DNA of 64,000 nucleotides, taken from positions 62,001-126,000 of the forward strand of contig AODO01000006.1 in the NCBI GenBank assembly GCA_000341795.1, given 5' to 3'. Of this stretch, positions 45,491 to 53,835 are shown piece after piece. Source of the DNA: Rhodococcus triatomae BKS 15-14 (GTDB lineage Bacteria > Actinomycetota > Actinomycetes > Mycobacteriales > Mycobacteriaceae). The notes below the pieces were generated by a model, which saw only the letters and a list, made by a program, of their open reading frames with translations, did not search any database and was not told the origin of the DNA. Position 1 is the first letter of the stretch. Each line of letters opens with the position of its first letter. The position numbers and the translations under genes were made by a program.

Positions 45491-45849
45491 TGCGCCGGTC
45501 CTTCCAGTTCCTCGCGGATGGCCGCGGCGCGGGGATCGAGTTCGCGATTCGCGAACTTCACGTACAGGCCCGTGATGACGAACGTCGTCACGAACTGACC
45601 GAGGCCGAGGATGATGCCGAGGTTGACGTTGCCGAACACCTTCGTCGCCATGAAGTCGGACGCGTATGTCGCCAGCAGCACGTAGAGGGCGTACCAGGTG
45701 AGGAAGATCGCCGTCATCGGGAAGACGAAGCGGCGCAGCCTGCGTCGCAGATCCTGAAATTCAGGGCTCGCCTGCATCTCGATGAAGGCCTGCGCGTCCG
45801 GGGTGCGCCGCGACGGCACCGCCCCCGGACTCAGGTCTGCTGTGGTCAC
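45487..45849 (-). CDS. DUF485 small membrane subunit (YjcH-like)
   Basis: 120 residues with two TM helices (FPMTAIFLTWYALYVLLATYASDFMA and NLGIILGLGQFVTTFVITGLYVKFANREL). It is characteristic of DUF485 proteins encoded with acetate symporters; the FANRELDP end is well conserved. GTG 45849 is preferred because GAGGAG lies 7 nt upstream. It is translationally coupled to actP and probably stabilises or modulates the symporter. Confidence 0.92.
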   Translation of the reverse strand: MTTADLSPGAVPSRRTPDAQAFIEMQASPEFQDLRRRLRRFVFPMTAIFLTWYALYVLLATYASDFMATKVFGNVNLGIILGLGQFVTTFVITGLYVKFANRELDPRAAAIREELEGPAQ

Positions 45850-45932
45850 TTCGGACTCCTCGGTCGGTGGGGCCGGCTGTGAGAACCGGCAGGTCACAGA
45901 CGTTAATGAGATGCACGTCACAGCAATAGTGG

Positions 45933-45946
45933 GTGACGGCAGTCAC
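45933..45946. promoter_or_regulatory. CRP/GlxR-like site before the actP operon
   Basis: GTGACGGCAGTCAC matches GTGA-N6-TCAC. It lies 84 bp before the DUF485 start codon. Two GTCACAG repeats, at about 45893 and 45916, follow on the promoter side. GlxR control of monocarboxylate uptake is known in Corynebacterium. Confidence 0.55.
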
Positions 45947-46006
45947 ACGCCGAGGTGTCGGATCGCGCGCCGGACGGTCGATCCGGCGCGACGAACGGTG
46001 TGCGGC

Positions 46007-46069
46007 GCTCCGCGCCTGTGCTCGAGTTCGGTAGCTCTGACCACCAAACTCGCGCACGGGCAGCGGAGC
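46007..46069. repeat. imperfect palindromic element (dispersed repeat, copy 2)
   Basis: The outer arms GCTCCGC/GCGGAGC are perfect. The inner CCTGTGC and GAGTT..GGTAGC pair imperfectly with one bulge. Order and sequence parallel the intragenic element at 8055-8117. It lies 3 bp beyond the stop codon of the second symporter gene, so it may also act as that gene's terminator. Confidence 0.8.
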
Positions 46070-46072
46070 TGC

Positions 46073-47815
46073 CTACAGGTCGCGCTCGCGGTCGCGACCG
46101 ACGCCGATGCGCTCGGGCGCGTGCATCTGGGTGAACGTGCGACCCACGTCCGCGGGGACGCGGGAGCGCGTCGCACGACTGACCACGACCATGACCAGGA
46201 ACGCCAGCGGCACGGTCACCGCCGCCGGATAGCCCACGACGACCGCCGCCCAGCCGCCCCACACCCGCTCCGGGGCACCACCGAGACCGGTGACGAGGGC
46301 CGCCGCTCCCGAACCGACACCGCCGACGATCAGACCCGCGGCCGCTCCGGGTGCGGTGAGTCCGCGCCACCAGATGCCCAGAACCAACAGGGGGCACAGG
46401 GTCGACGCGGCGACCGCGAACACCAACCCCACCGTGCGGGACAGGTCGATCGACGTCACCGTCAGCGCCAGCCCGAGGGGAACCAGGCCCGCTACGACCG
46501 CTGCGACCCGGAAGTCGCGGACCCGTCCTCGCAGGACGTCGGTGCTCAGCACGCCGGCGACGCTCACCAGCAGTCCGGACGACGTGGCCAGGAACGCGGC
46601 AATCGCGCCGGCCGCGACCAGGGCAGCCAGCAACTGTCCCCCCACACCCGAGACCACCGATCCCGGCAACAGCAGCACGGCCGCGTCGGAGGTGCCGGTG
46701 ATGAGCAGCTGCGGTACCCACAGGCGGGCGAACACGCCGAGCAGCGTGGGGAACAGGTAGAAGCCACCGACCAGTCCGATGACGACCAGCGCGGTCCGCC
46801 GCGCCGCCCGGCCGTCGGGGTTGGTGTAGAAGCGGACCAGCACGTGCGGCAGTCCCATGGTGCCGAGGAAGATCCCGATGATCAGCGAGTACACCTGATA
46901 GAGCGGGTGCGTGCCGCCGACACCCCAGCCCGGTTCGAGCCACTGCTCACCGGACGGCGGTGCACCCGCGACCACCGGCACCGGCGCGCCCGCGTCGAGG
47001 ACCAGCGCGGTGCCCGCGCCGAGCTCGTGCTCGCCGACCGCCATCGTGACGGGCCCGTCCACCGGACGTCCGTCGAGGGTGCCGGTGACCCTCACCGGCA
47101 GCGGCTCCGACACCTGGACGACGACGTCGGTGGTGACGTCGACGGTGGTCCGCTCCCCCACCGTCGGCGGGGCGGGTGTCCCGAGATCACTGGCGGTTCC
47201 GAAGAAGTGGACGGCGAGCACGAGCGCGGGCACCGCCACCGCGGTGAGCTTCAGCCAGTACTGGAACGCCTGCACGAACGTGATGGACCGCATGCCGCCC
47301 CCGACGACGGTGGCGATGACGATGGCTGCGACGACCACCGCACCCACCCACGCGGGCAGGCCGAGCAGAATGCCGAGCGCCAGACCCGCGCCCTGGAACT
47401 GCGGCACGATGTACAGCACGCAGATCACGGCCACGACGACCATCGCAAGCTGACGCAATCGCGTGCTGCCGAGCCGGAACTCGGCGAAATCGGGCACCGT
47501 GTACGCACCCGAGCGGCGCAGCGGCGCGGCCACGAACAGCAGCAGCCCGAGGTACCCGGCGGTGAATCCGACGGGGTACCACAGGGCGTCCGCGCCGTAC
47601 TTCGCGATCAGCCCCGCGACACCGAGGAAGGATGCTGCCGACAGGTACTCACCGGAGATGGCCGCCGCGTTCCACCGCGGCCCGACGCTCCGGGACGCGA
47701 CGAGGAAGTCGGAGGTGGTGCGCGCCAGACGCACCCCGTAGAAGCCGATCACGACCGTCGCGAGTGCGGCAGCGATCAGCGCGACGACCGTCACCGGTGG
47801 GATCGGTTGTCCCAC
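46073..47815 (-). CDS. second SSS-family monocarboxylate symporter, with large periplasmic insert
   Basis: 580 residues, about 13 TM helices. SSS signature: SGEYLSAASFLGVAGLIAKYGADALWYPVGF, GGGMRSITFVQAFQYWLKL, GTMGLPHVLVRFYTNPDGRAARR. An insert of about 100 mostly beta residues (about 205-310, TVGERTTVDVTTDVVVQVSE) between TM helices is absent from the ActP paralogue and presumably faces outside. It probably imports acetate, pyruvate or another monocarboxylate. It is followed (upstream) by its small subunit and a LytS/LytTR pair that probably regulates it. GTG start at 47815. Confidence 0.9.
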   Translation of the reverse strand: MGQPIPPVTVVALIAAALATVVIGFYGVRLARTTSDFLVASRSVGPRWNAAAISGEYLSAASFLGVAGLIAKYGADALWYPVGFTAGYLGLLLFVAAPLRRSGAYTVPDFAEFRLGSTRLRQLAMVVVAVICVLYIVPQFQGAGLALGILLGLPAWVGAVVVAAIVIATVVGGGMRSITFVQAFQYWLKLTAVAVPALVLAVHFFGTASDLGTPAPPTVGERTTVDVTTDVVVQVSEPLPVRVTGTLDGRPVDGPVTMAVGEHELGAGTALVLDAGAPVPVVAGAPPSGEQWLEPGWGVGGTHPLYQVYSLIIGIFLGTMGLPHVLVRFYTNPDGRAARRTALVVIGLVGGFYLFPTLLGVFARLWVPQLLITGTSDAAVLLLPGSVVSGVGGQLLAALVAAGAIAAFLATSSGLLVSVAGVLSTDVLRGRVRDFRVAAVVAGLVPLGLALTVTSIDLSRTVGLVFAVAASTLCPLLVLGIWWRGLTAPGAAAGLIVGGVGSGAAALVTGLGGAPERVWGGWAAVVVGYPAAVTVPLAFLVMVVVSRATRSRVPADVGRTFTQMHAPERIGVGRDRERDL

Positions 47816-47835
47816 TGTGCCTCACCCCGCCTTCG

Positions 47836-48213
47836 TCAGTCGTCGGTCAGGTCGACGAATTCCTGTTCGGTGCGCTCGGCGAGGCGAATGTAGATCCGGC
47901 CCGCCAGGTAGAGCGCCGGATAGGCCGCCACGCCGAGCACCAGCCACGACAGCCGCACCCCCGCCACCGTGGTGTCACCGAGCGCGGGGAAGGCGACGAA
48001 CAGCAGCGGGATCGCGAACGCCGTCGACACGACAACGGCGGCGACGCGCAGTGCCAGCCCGAGCTGAGCCCGCACGAGTCCACGGACCATCGCTTCACCG
48101 ACCTGCGTCTGCTCCTGGACCTCGACCCGCGTTCGAACGGTCCGGGCACCGCGGCGGTGCGCCAGCACGACACGTTCCCGCTGCCGGGACTGGCCGGAGC
48201 GGGGGTTGGTCAT
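47836..48213 (-). CDS. small two-helix membrane protein (DUF485-like partner)
   Basis: 125 residues: a basic, Arg-rich N-terminus of about 45 residues, then two TM helices (VAAVVVSTAFAIPLLFVAFPAL and LSWLVLGVAAYPALYLAGRIYIRLAE). It is placed between the symporter and its regulator like the DUF485 subunit of the other system but is only weakly similar. It overlaps the response-regulator stop by 4 bp (ATGA). It may stabilise the symporter. Confidence 0.85.
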   Translation of the reverse strand: MTNPRSGQSRQRERVVLAHRRGARTVRTRVEVQEQTQVGEAMVRGLVRAQLGLALRVAAVVVSTAFAIPLLFVAFPALGDTTVAGVRLSWLVLGVAAYPALYLAGRIYIRLAERTEQEFVDLTDD

Positions 48214-49043
48214 CGCGTCGTCCAGTTCTGCCGCGGTGCCCGCACGAGGCGGTCCTTCAGTTCACGGGTGTGCCTGCGGCTGACGGGCAGTTCCGTGACC
48301 GGCGCCCGATCACCGACGCGCAGGCACACGACGGTGCCCGTCCCCACGCTGCGGATACCGGTGACCAGCGGCAACGCCACCAGGTACGAGCGATGCACCC
48401 GAAGGAAGCCCGCCGACTGCCAGCGCGATTCGAGCGCGGAGATGGGGATGCGCACCAGGTGCGATCCGGTGGCAGTGTGCAGCCGGGCGTAGTCACCCTC
48501 GGCTTCGACCCAGGCGATGTCGGAACGGTGCACGAGTGTGGTGACGCCGCCGAGCTCCACCGGGATCACCTCGTCGGCGGGGCCCGCGTCGGGCTCGGGT
48601 GCCGCCGGTTCGGTGGCGACGTCGGCCCGGCGAGCCGCGCGGATGCGCCGGACGGATTCCGCGAGTCGCTTCTCCCGGAGCGGCTTGAGCAGGTAGTCGA
48701 CGGCGCCCAGGTCGAACGCGTCGACCGCTCGGTCGTCGTGGGCTGTCACGAACACGATCGCCGGGCGGACCGCGAAGGCCGCGAGGACCCCGGCGAGTTC
48801 GAGACCGTCGAGACCCGGCATGTTGATGTCGAGGAACACCGCGTCGATCGGAGCTCCCTCGGTGCCGCCGAGCCGGCTCTTGATCACCCGCAGGGCGGTG
48901 GTGGCGTCACCGGCGGTGAGGATCTCGCCGACGTCTGTCTGGGCACGCAACAGGTAGGCCAGTTCGTCGAGCGCCGGGCGCTCGTCGTCGACGGCCAGCA
49001 CGGTCAGCGGGGCGGCGGTGGCCCCATCGGGAATCTGTGTCAC
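48210..49043 (-). CDS. LytTR-type response regulator
   Basis: 277 residues. Receiver domain with an acidic pocket in AVDDERPALDELAYLLR, phosphoacceptor Asp in VFLDINMPGLDGLE, and Lys in YLLKPLREKRL. The C-terminal LytTR DNA-binding domain shows HRSDIAWVEAEGDYARLHT, GFLRVHRSYLV and ELPVSRRHTRELKDRL. GTG 49043 is the best start; an upstream in-frame extension is non-conserved. Together with the next gene it resembles the BtsSR/YpdAB-type systems that sense pyruvate and control carbon-acid transporters. It is coupled to the small membrane protein gene. Confidence 0.92.
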   Translation of the reverse strand: MTQIPDGATAAPLTVLAVDDERPALDELAYLLRAQTDVGEILTAGDATTALRVIKSRLGGTEGAPIDAVFLDINMPGLDGLELAGVLAAFAVRPAIVFVTAHDDRAVDAFDLGAVDYLLKPLREKRLAESVRRIRAARRADVATEPAAPEPDAGPADEVIPVELGGVTTLVHRSDIAWVEAEGDYARLHTATGSHLVRIPISALESRWQSAGFLRVHRSYLVALPLVTGIRSVGTGTVVCLRVGDRAPVTELPVSRRHTRELKDRLVRAPRQNWTTR

Positions 49044-49084
49044 AACGGCTACATCGTGCCACGGCGCCGTGCCGGCCTCCCGGG

Positions 49085-50278
49085 TCAGACGCGGATTCCG
49101 GGACGGAACTTCGGCACCCGCATGCTGACCCGGGTTCCGGCGCCGGGGGCGGTCTCGACGACGAGGCCGTAGTCGTCGCCGAACGCGGCCCGCAGTCTGT
49201 CGTCGACGTTGGCGAGGCCGACGTGCGCGGACTCCTTCGCGCTCGGTCCGCCGGAGCGTTCCTCGACGGCGTCGAGGGAACCGGAGCGCAGCAGTTCCGG
49301 GTCCATGCCGACGCCGTCGTCCTCGACGCTGATGACACAGTCGGCGCCCTCGTCGGCGGCGACGATGGTGACCGTTCCCTTCGCCTGTCCCGACAGCCCG
49401 TGCCGGACGGCGTTCTCCACCAGCGGCTGCAGTGCGAGGAACGGCAGCACCACGCCGAGCACCTCGGGAGCGACCTGCAGTCGCACCTCGAGCGCACTGC
49501 CGAAGCGTGCCCGTTCGAGTGTCAGGTAGCGGTCGATGTTGCGGAGTTCGTCCGACAGGACGGTGTATTCGCCGGCCGACCGGAAGGAGTACCGTGTGAA
49601 GTCCGCGAACTCGAGGATCAGTTCGCGGGCGCGCGCGGGATCGGTGCGGACGAACGAGGCGACCGTGTTGAGCGCGTTGTAGATGAAGTGCGGGCTGATC
49701 TGCGCGCGCAGGGCGCGGACCTCGGCGCGGTCGAGGCGGGCCCGGGAGGCGTCGAGTTCGGCGAGTTCGATCTGACCGGCCGCGTAACGCGCGACCTCGG
49801 TGATCGCGCCGAGGATGCCCGGTCCGGGGACGGCGGCGGTCAGCACACCCATGACGGCGACGACCCCGGTGTCGTCGAGGACGACCGGCTGCACGACCAG
49901 TGCGCGGACACCCGGTGCCGGGTCCACGATCAGTTCCCGTCTCCCGGTGTCGGCAACCACGAGCGCGGCGGCGGTGAATCGCGGGGTGAGGGCGTCGTGC
50001 GGGCCGTGCCACGCCAGCAGCGCGCCGGTCTCGTCGGCGAGGGCGAGCGCGTCGGCGGAGGTGAGCAGCGCGAGGTGGGGCGCGGCCTCCGCGGCGGATG
50101 CGGCGTCCAGTCCGCGCCGGAACGACCGGGCGGCGAGCGACGCGGTGTGCAGGGTGGCGTGGACGGCGCGTTCCTCGGGGGTGGTCAGGGTGCGACGGGT
50201 GCGGGAACTCAGTACGAGCGCGCCCAGCACGACGACGGCGACGAGCAGCCCGACGATGACGATCGAGGTGCCGGTCAT
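49085..50278 (-). CDS. LytS-type sensor histidine kinase
   Basis: 397 residues. One N-terminal TM helix (IVIVGLLVAVVVLGALVLSS), a GAF-like sensor region (about 60-165), then the His_kinase domain with LRAQISPHFIYNALNTVASF (phosphorylated His) and an HATPase with LQPLVENAVRHGL and DDGVGM. It differs from usual membrane LytS proteins in lacking the five-TM domain. The sensor may recognise a small metabolite. It partners the LytTR regulator, with a 41-bp gap. The start overlaps the YjbR gene stop (ATGA). Confidence 0.92.
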   Translation of the reverse strand: MTGTSIVIVGLLVAVVVLGALVLSSRTRRTLTTPEERAVHATLHTASLAARSFRRGLDAASAAEAAPHLALLTSADALALADETGALLAWHGPHDALTPRFTAAALVVADTGRRELIVDPAPGVRALVVQPVVLDDTGVVAVMGVLTAAVPGPGILGAITEVARYAAGQIELAELDASRARLDRAEVRALRAQISPHFIYNALNTVASFVRTDPARARELILEFADFTRYSFRSAGEYTVLSDELRNIDRYLTLERARFGSALEVRLQVAPEVLGVVLPFLALQPLVENAVRHGLSGQAKGTVTIVAADEGADCVISVEDDGVGMDPELLRSGSLDAVEERSGGPSAKESAHVGLANVDDRLRAAFGDDYGLVVETAPGAGTRVSMRVPKFRPGIRV

Positions 50279-50664
50279 CGCGCGGCGTCGAGCCGGGCGA
50301 CGAGGGTTGCGGGCGCCACCGCCCGGTACGCGTCCTCGACGATGTCCTCGATGTCGCGCCAGTCCTCCTCACTCGGCGCCCCACCGGGGCCGACGTCCAG
50401 GCGAACGCCGATCCATCCGCGTCCACCGACGTAGGGCGGTGAGAAGAACCGTTCGGGATCGCGGGAGATCCAGTCCTGCTGCGCTCCGGGAGGCGCCGCC
50501 GCCCAGAAGCAGAGGCTGTCGTCGTGGTGGTGGTCGGCGTAGCTGACGAACTGCGGCGCCTTGCGGACGAACCACGACGGCTCGCCGTGGCTGACCCTCT
50601 CGGTTGCCTCCGGGAGTGCGAGACACAGTTCGCGGAGCCGGTCGAGGGGGCGGGACGCGGTCAT
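50275..50664 (-). CDS. MmcQ/YjbR family DNA-binding-like protein
   Basis: 129 residues matching the MmcQ/YjbR (CyaY-like fold) pattern: LRELCLALPEATERVSHGEPSWFV, FVSYADHHHDDSLCFWAA and SPPYVGGRGWIGVRLD. Function is unresolved; these proteins are small, cytosolic and often associated with transcription or nucleoid functions. The 3' end overlaps the LytS start by 4 bp, so it heads the LytS-LytTR-symporter operon. A 13-bp inverted repeat lies upstream. Confidence 0.88.
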   Translation of the reverse strand: MTASRPLDRLRELCLALPEATERVSHGEPSWFVRKAPQFVSYADHHHDDSLCFWAAAPPGAQQDWISRDPERFFSPPYVGGRGWIGVRLDVGPGGAPSEEDWRDIEDIVEDAYRAVAPATLVARLDAAR

Positions 50665-50702
50665 GCGCCAACGCTACGGCAGCGCGCACCGTCACACCTC
50701 CC

Positions 50703-50751
50703 GGTGAGGGGAACCCTCGCTCGGTCCGACCGGCTGCGGGTTCCCCTCACC
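50703..50751. repeat. 13-bp inverted repeat in the clp-yjbR divergent gap
   Basis: GGTGAGGGGAACC (50703-50715) and GGTTCCCCTCACC (50739-50751) are perfect inverted arms with 23 nt between. It may form a hairpin on the leader of the YjbR gene or bind a dimeric regulator. Confidence 0.6.
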
Positions 50752-50827
50752 CGAGGGAGAGTGGGAGGTGGTGTAGATCACAGGACGGTGAACGTCTGCG
50801 GGAATTGATCGCGATTCAGACACGTTA

Positions 50828-50848
50828 GTTGAGTCAGAACCACTCAAC
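50828..50848. promoter_or_regulatory. HAIR element (HspR operator)
   Basis: GTTGAGT-N7-ACTCAAC is a perfect match to the HspR-associated inverted repeat form (CTTGAGT-N7-ACTCAAG, TTGAGT/ACTCAA core). It lies 18-38 bp before the Clp ATG, directly over the ribosome-binding region. HspR represses heat-shock genes until unfolded protein titrates DnaK. Confidence 0.92.
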
Positions 50849-50865
50849 TTTCAGGAGGCTCGTCA

Positions 50866-53310
50866 ATGCCTGCATACTTCGGACCGCAGGGTCCCGGCCG
50901 CATCGACATCAGCCGACTCATGAGCCGATCCACCCAGGAGCTCGTGAACGGGGCTGCCCGCTACGCAGCGGGGCGCGGCGACTCCGAACTCGACGCGTTG
51001 CACGTCGTTCGCGTAATGGCCGAGCAGGAGCCCGTCGCCGGTCTGATGCGCCGAGCCGGCGCGGATCCGGCCGCGGTCGCCGAGGCCGCCGAGGCGCGGT
51101 TGCCGCAGGGCAGCGCCCCGGCCAACGCGTTCGCGGTGCCCGCGCTGAGTGCGGCGCTCAAGACCGCGCTGCTCGAAGCGCATCAGCTCGCCCGCGCGTT
51201 CGGCTCCACCTACATCGATCCGGAGCACCTGTTCGTGGCTCTCGCCGCGGACCGCGACCACGCGGTCGGCCGGCTGCTCGCCGAGAAGGGCGTCACCCCG
51301 GAGTCACTGCAGCGTGCGCTGCAGGCCGGCCCCGACGCCGAACCCGAATCGGCCACCGCGACCCCGACCCTCGACCAGTACGGCGTCGACCTGACCGAGC
51401 GCGCCCGCACCGGTGAGATCGACCCGGTGATCGGCCGTGCCCTGGAGATCGAGCAGACCGTCGAGATCCTGTCCCGCCGCACCAAGAACAACCCGGTGCT
51501 GATCGGTGAGGCCGGCGTCGGCAAGACCGCGATCGTCGAGGGGCTCGCGCAACGGATCGTCGACGGCGACGTCCCGGACCGCCTGGTCGGCAAGCGCGTC
51601 GTCCAGCTGGAGATGTCCTCGCTGGTGTCCGGCACCCGGTACCGCGGCGACTTCGAGGAGCGACTGACGAAGCTGGTCGACGAGATCACCTCGCAGAAGG
51701 ACGAACTCGTCGTGTTCATCGACGAGATCCACACCATCGCCGGAGCAGGCGCGGGTGCGGACGGCGCGATGGACGCCGGCAACATCCTCAAGCCGAAGCT
51801 GGCGCGCGGTGACCTGCACGTCGTCGGCGCGACGACGCTCGACGAGTACCGCAAGCACATCGAGAAGGACCCGGCCCTGGAGCGTCGGTTCCAGCCGGTG
51901 ATCGTGGACGAGCCGAGCACGGACGACGCGATCACCATCCTGACCGGACTCAAGGACCGGTACGAGGAGCATCACGGGGTCCGCTACGACGACGACGCGA
52001 TCGTTGCCGCCGTGGAACTGTCGCACCGCTACATCGGTGACCGGTTCCTGCCGGACAAGGCGATCGACCTGATCGACCAGGCCGGGGCACGACTGTCGCT
52101 GCGGTCGCCGAAGGTCGACACCGAGTCCCTGCGTGCGGAACTCGCGCGCCTGGAGGCGGAGAAGGAGAAGGCCGTCACCGACGAGGACTACGAGAAGGCC
52201 TCGGCGCTGCGCGACCGGATCACGGCGCTGCAGAAGCGGATCGACGGCGCCGCGCACAGCGGGACGGACACGGACGTCACCTCCCCGGACACCCCGATCG
52301 TGACGTCGGAGATGATCGCCGAGGTCGTCTCCCGCGCCACCGGCATCCCGGCGAGCCAGATGACGCAGGAGGAGAAGGACCGCCTGCGGACCCTGGAGGA
52401 CGAGCTGCACAAGCGGGTCGTCGGCCAGGACGACGCCGTGCGTGCGGTCGCTCGGGCGGTGCGGCGCAGCCGGACCGGCATGGGCGACCCGAACCGGCCC
52501 GCGGGCAGCTTCCTGTTCCTCGGACCGACCGGTGTCGGCAAGACGGAACTCGCGAAGGCGTTGGCGGCGAATCTGTTCGGTGACGAGAACAAGATGATCC
52601 GATTCGACATGAGCGAGTTCGGCGAACGGCACACCGTGTCCCGGCTGCTCGGTGCGCCTCCCGGCTACGTCGGCTACGACGAGGCCGGTCAGCTGACCGA
52701 GCAGGTGCGGCGCAATCCGTACTCGGTGATCCTGCTCGACGAGGTGGAGAAGGCCCATCCGGACCTGTTCAACACCCTGTTGCAGGTGCTCGACGACGGA
52801 CGGCTGACCGACGGTCACGGCCGCACGGTGGACTTCACGAACACCGTGGTGATCATGACCAGCAACCTGGGCTCGGACCTGATCTCGAGCAAGGGTGGTG
52901 CGCTGGGCTTCGTCACCGACGACGCCGCCACGGAGAAGCCGTTGCGTGACAAGGTGATGGCCCGGCTGCGCGAGTCGATGCGTCCGGAGTTCCTGAACCG
53001 GATCGACGAGATCGTGGTCTTCCGCAAGCTCGACACCGGCCAGCTGCACCGGATCACCGACCTGATGCTGGACGACAGCCGGAAGCGGCTGGCGGACAAG
53101 GGTATCGGGATCACGTTCAGCGACGCCGCCGTCGACTGGATCGCCGAGCACGGGCACCAGCCCGAGTTCGGGGCCCGGCCGCTGCGCCGCTCGATCCAGC
53201 GGGTGGTCGACGACCGGATCGCCGACATGCTGATCGACGATCTGATCGCCGAGGGCGCGCGGGTGACGGTCGACGTCGCCGAAGGCGAGCTGGACCTGCA
53301 GGTCGCATAA
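50866..53310 (+). CDS. ClpC-type Hsp100 AAA+ ATPase under HspR control
   Basis: 814 residues. An N-terminal Clp_N repeat domain (about 1-140), AAA1 with GEAGVGKT (about 213-220), a short M domain with a UVR-like [23 protein letters not shown]2 with GPTGVGKT (about 552-559), and a C-terminal D2 small domain. A LGF tripeptide in the AAA2 loop ([10 protein letters not shown]) is the form by which ClpC contacts ClpP; the short M domain with UVR also points to ClpC, not ClpB. It unfolds proteins for ClpP or refolds aggregates. The HAIR operator directly upstream makes it a heat-shock gene. ATG 50866 follows AGGAGG; a hairpin terminator follows. Confidence 0.93.
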   Translation: MPAYFGPQGPGRIDISRLMSRSTQELVNGAARYAAGRGDSELDALHVVRVMAEQEPVAGLMRRAGADPAAVAEAAEARLPQGSAPANAFAVPALSAALKTALLEAHQLARAFGSTYIDPEHLFVALAADRDHAVGRLLAEKGVTPESLQRALQAGPDAEPESATATPTLDQYGVDLTERARTGEIDPVIGRALEIEQTVEILSRRTKNNPVLIGEAGVGKTAIVEGLAQRIVDGDVPDRLVGKRVVQLEMSSLVSGTRYRGDFEERLTKLVDEITSQKDELVVFIDEIHTIAGAGAGADGAMDAGNILKPKLARGDLHVVGATTLDEYRKHIEKDPALERRFQPVIVDEPSTDDAITILTGLKDRYEEHHGVRYDDDAIVAAVELSHRYIGDRFLPDKAIDLIDQAGARLSLRSPKVDTESLRAELARLEAEKEKAVTDEDYEKASALRDRITALQKRIDGAAHSGTDTDVTSPDTPIVTSEMIAEVVSRATGIPASQMTQEEKDRLRTLEDELHKRVVGQDDAVRAVARAVRRSRTGMGDPNRPAGSFLFLGPTGVGKTELAKALAANLFGDENKMIRFDMSEFGERHTVSRLLGAPPGYVGYDEAGQLTEQVRRNPYSVILLDEVEKAHPDLFNTLLQVLDDGRLTDGHGRTVDFTNTVVIMTSNLGSDLISSKGGALGFVTDDAATEKPLRDKVMARLRESMRPEFLNRIDEIVVFRKLDTGQLHRITDLMLDDSRKRLADKGIGITFSDAAVDWIAEHGHQPEFGARPLRRSIQRVVDDRIADMLIDDLIAEGARVTVDVAEGELDLQVA

Positions 53311-53324
53311 CGGAACACGAGTGA

Positions 53325-53361
53325 CAGCGGTGGTGACCCGGTCGGGGGGTCACCACCGCTG
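53325..53361 (+). terminator. hairpin terminator after the ClpC-type gene
   Basis: A perfect 15-bp stem (arms 53325-53339 and 53347-53361, 7-nt loop) starts 15 bp after the stop codon. There is no T-run; it is typical of the actinobacterial hairpins seen elsewhere in the window. Confidence 0.85.
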
Positions 53362-53835
53362 TACGTGCAACGGGAACGAGTCCACGACCATCGACACAAG
53401 GCTGATCACCCCTGACGCAGAATCGCCAGCGCAATCGGCCGGGCCATTCGGTGATAGCGACCGAACGACGCGCTGGAGTCTTGAACAAGACTGTCGAGCA
53501 TTTCGCGTACCTGTTCGGAACACGTTGTGGCCTCACCTCAATACCTATACACACGTCAAACTCGGCAATACGACAGACTTCCCGCGGGCGGCGGTCGACT
53601 ACCTGTGCGCGGCGCGGAGTTCCACGACGGTGTCAGGCGGACAACCGCCCTGGACTCCAGGGCTTGCAGGCGGCCAGTACCTGACGACACTGCCCGAGAA
53701 CTCACGTATTGCACACGATCAAGCGCCACACTGACCCGAGGTGCTGATACCTTTCGGATCGACCCCGACACCTGAGCGCCAAGCCAGGCATCATCAGCTC
53801 AACGGGCTCTTTCGGGCATATGGCAAACTGCGACC
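53362..53835. other. gene-poor stretch at the left end of the accessory island
   Basis: About 470 bp with no convincing gene. Open frames here have poor codon use and no recognisable motifs. Base composition drops and irregular A/T-containing tracts appear (CCTCAATACCTATACACACG near 53534). It may hold the decayed remains of an inserted element and the promoter of the orphan gene; I identified no integrase, repeat or attachment site. Confidence 0.5.

Noticed and set aside
43817-45598. 593-codon plus-strand frame opposite actP
   Set aside because: Asp/Gln/Arg-rich antisense product with no motif, covering the conserved symporter.
53321-53734. 137-codon plus-strand frame in the gene-poor stretch
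   Set aside because: It begins within the Clp terminator hairpin, has no ribosome-binding site, irregular codon use and no recognisable similarity.
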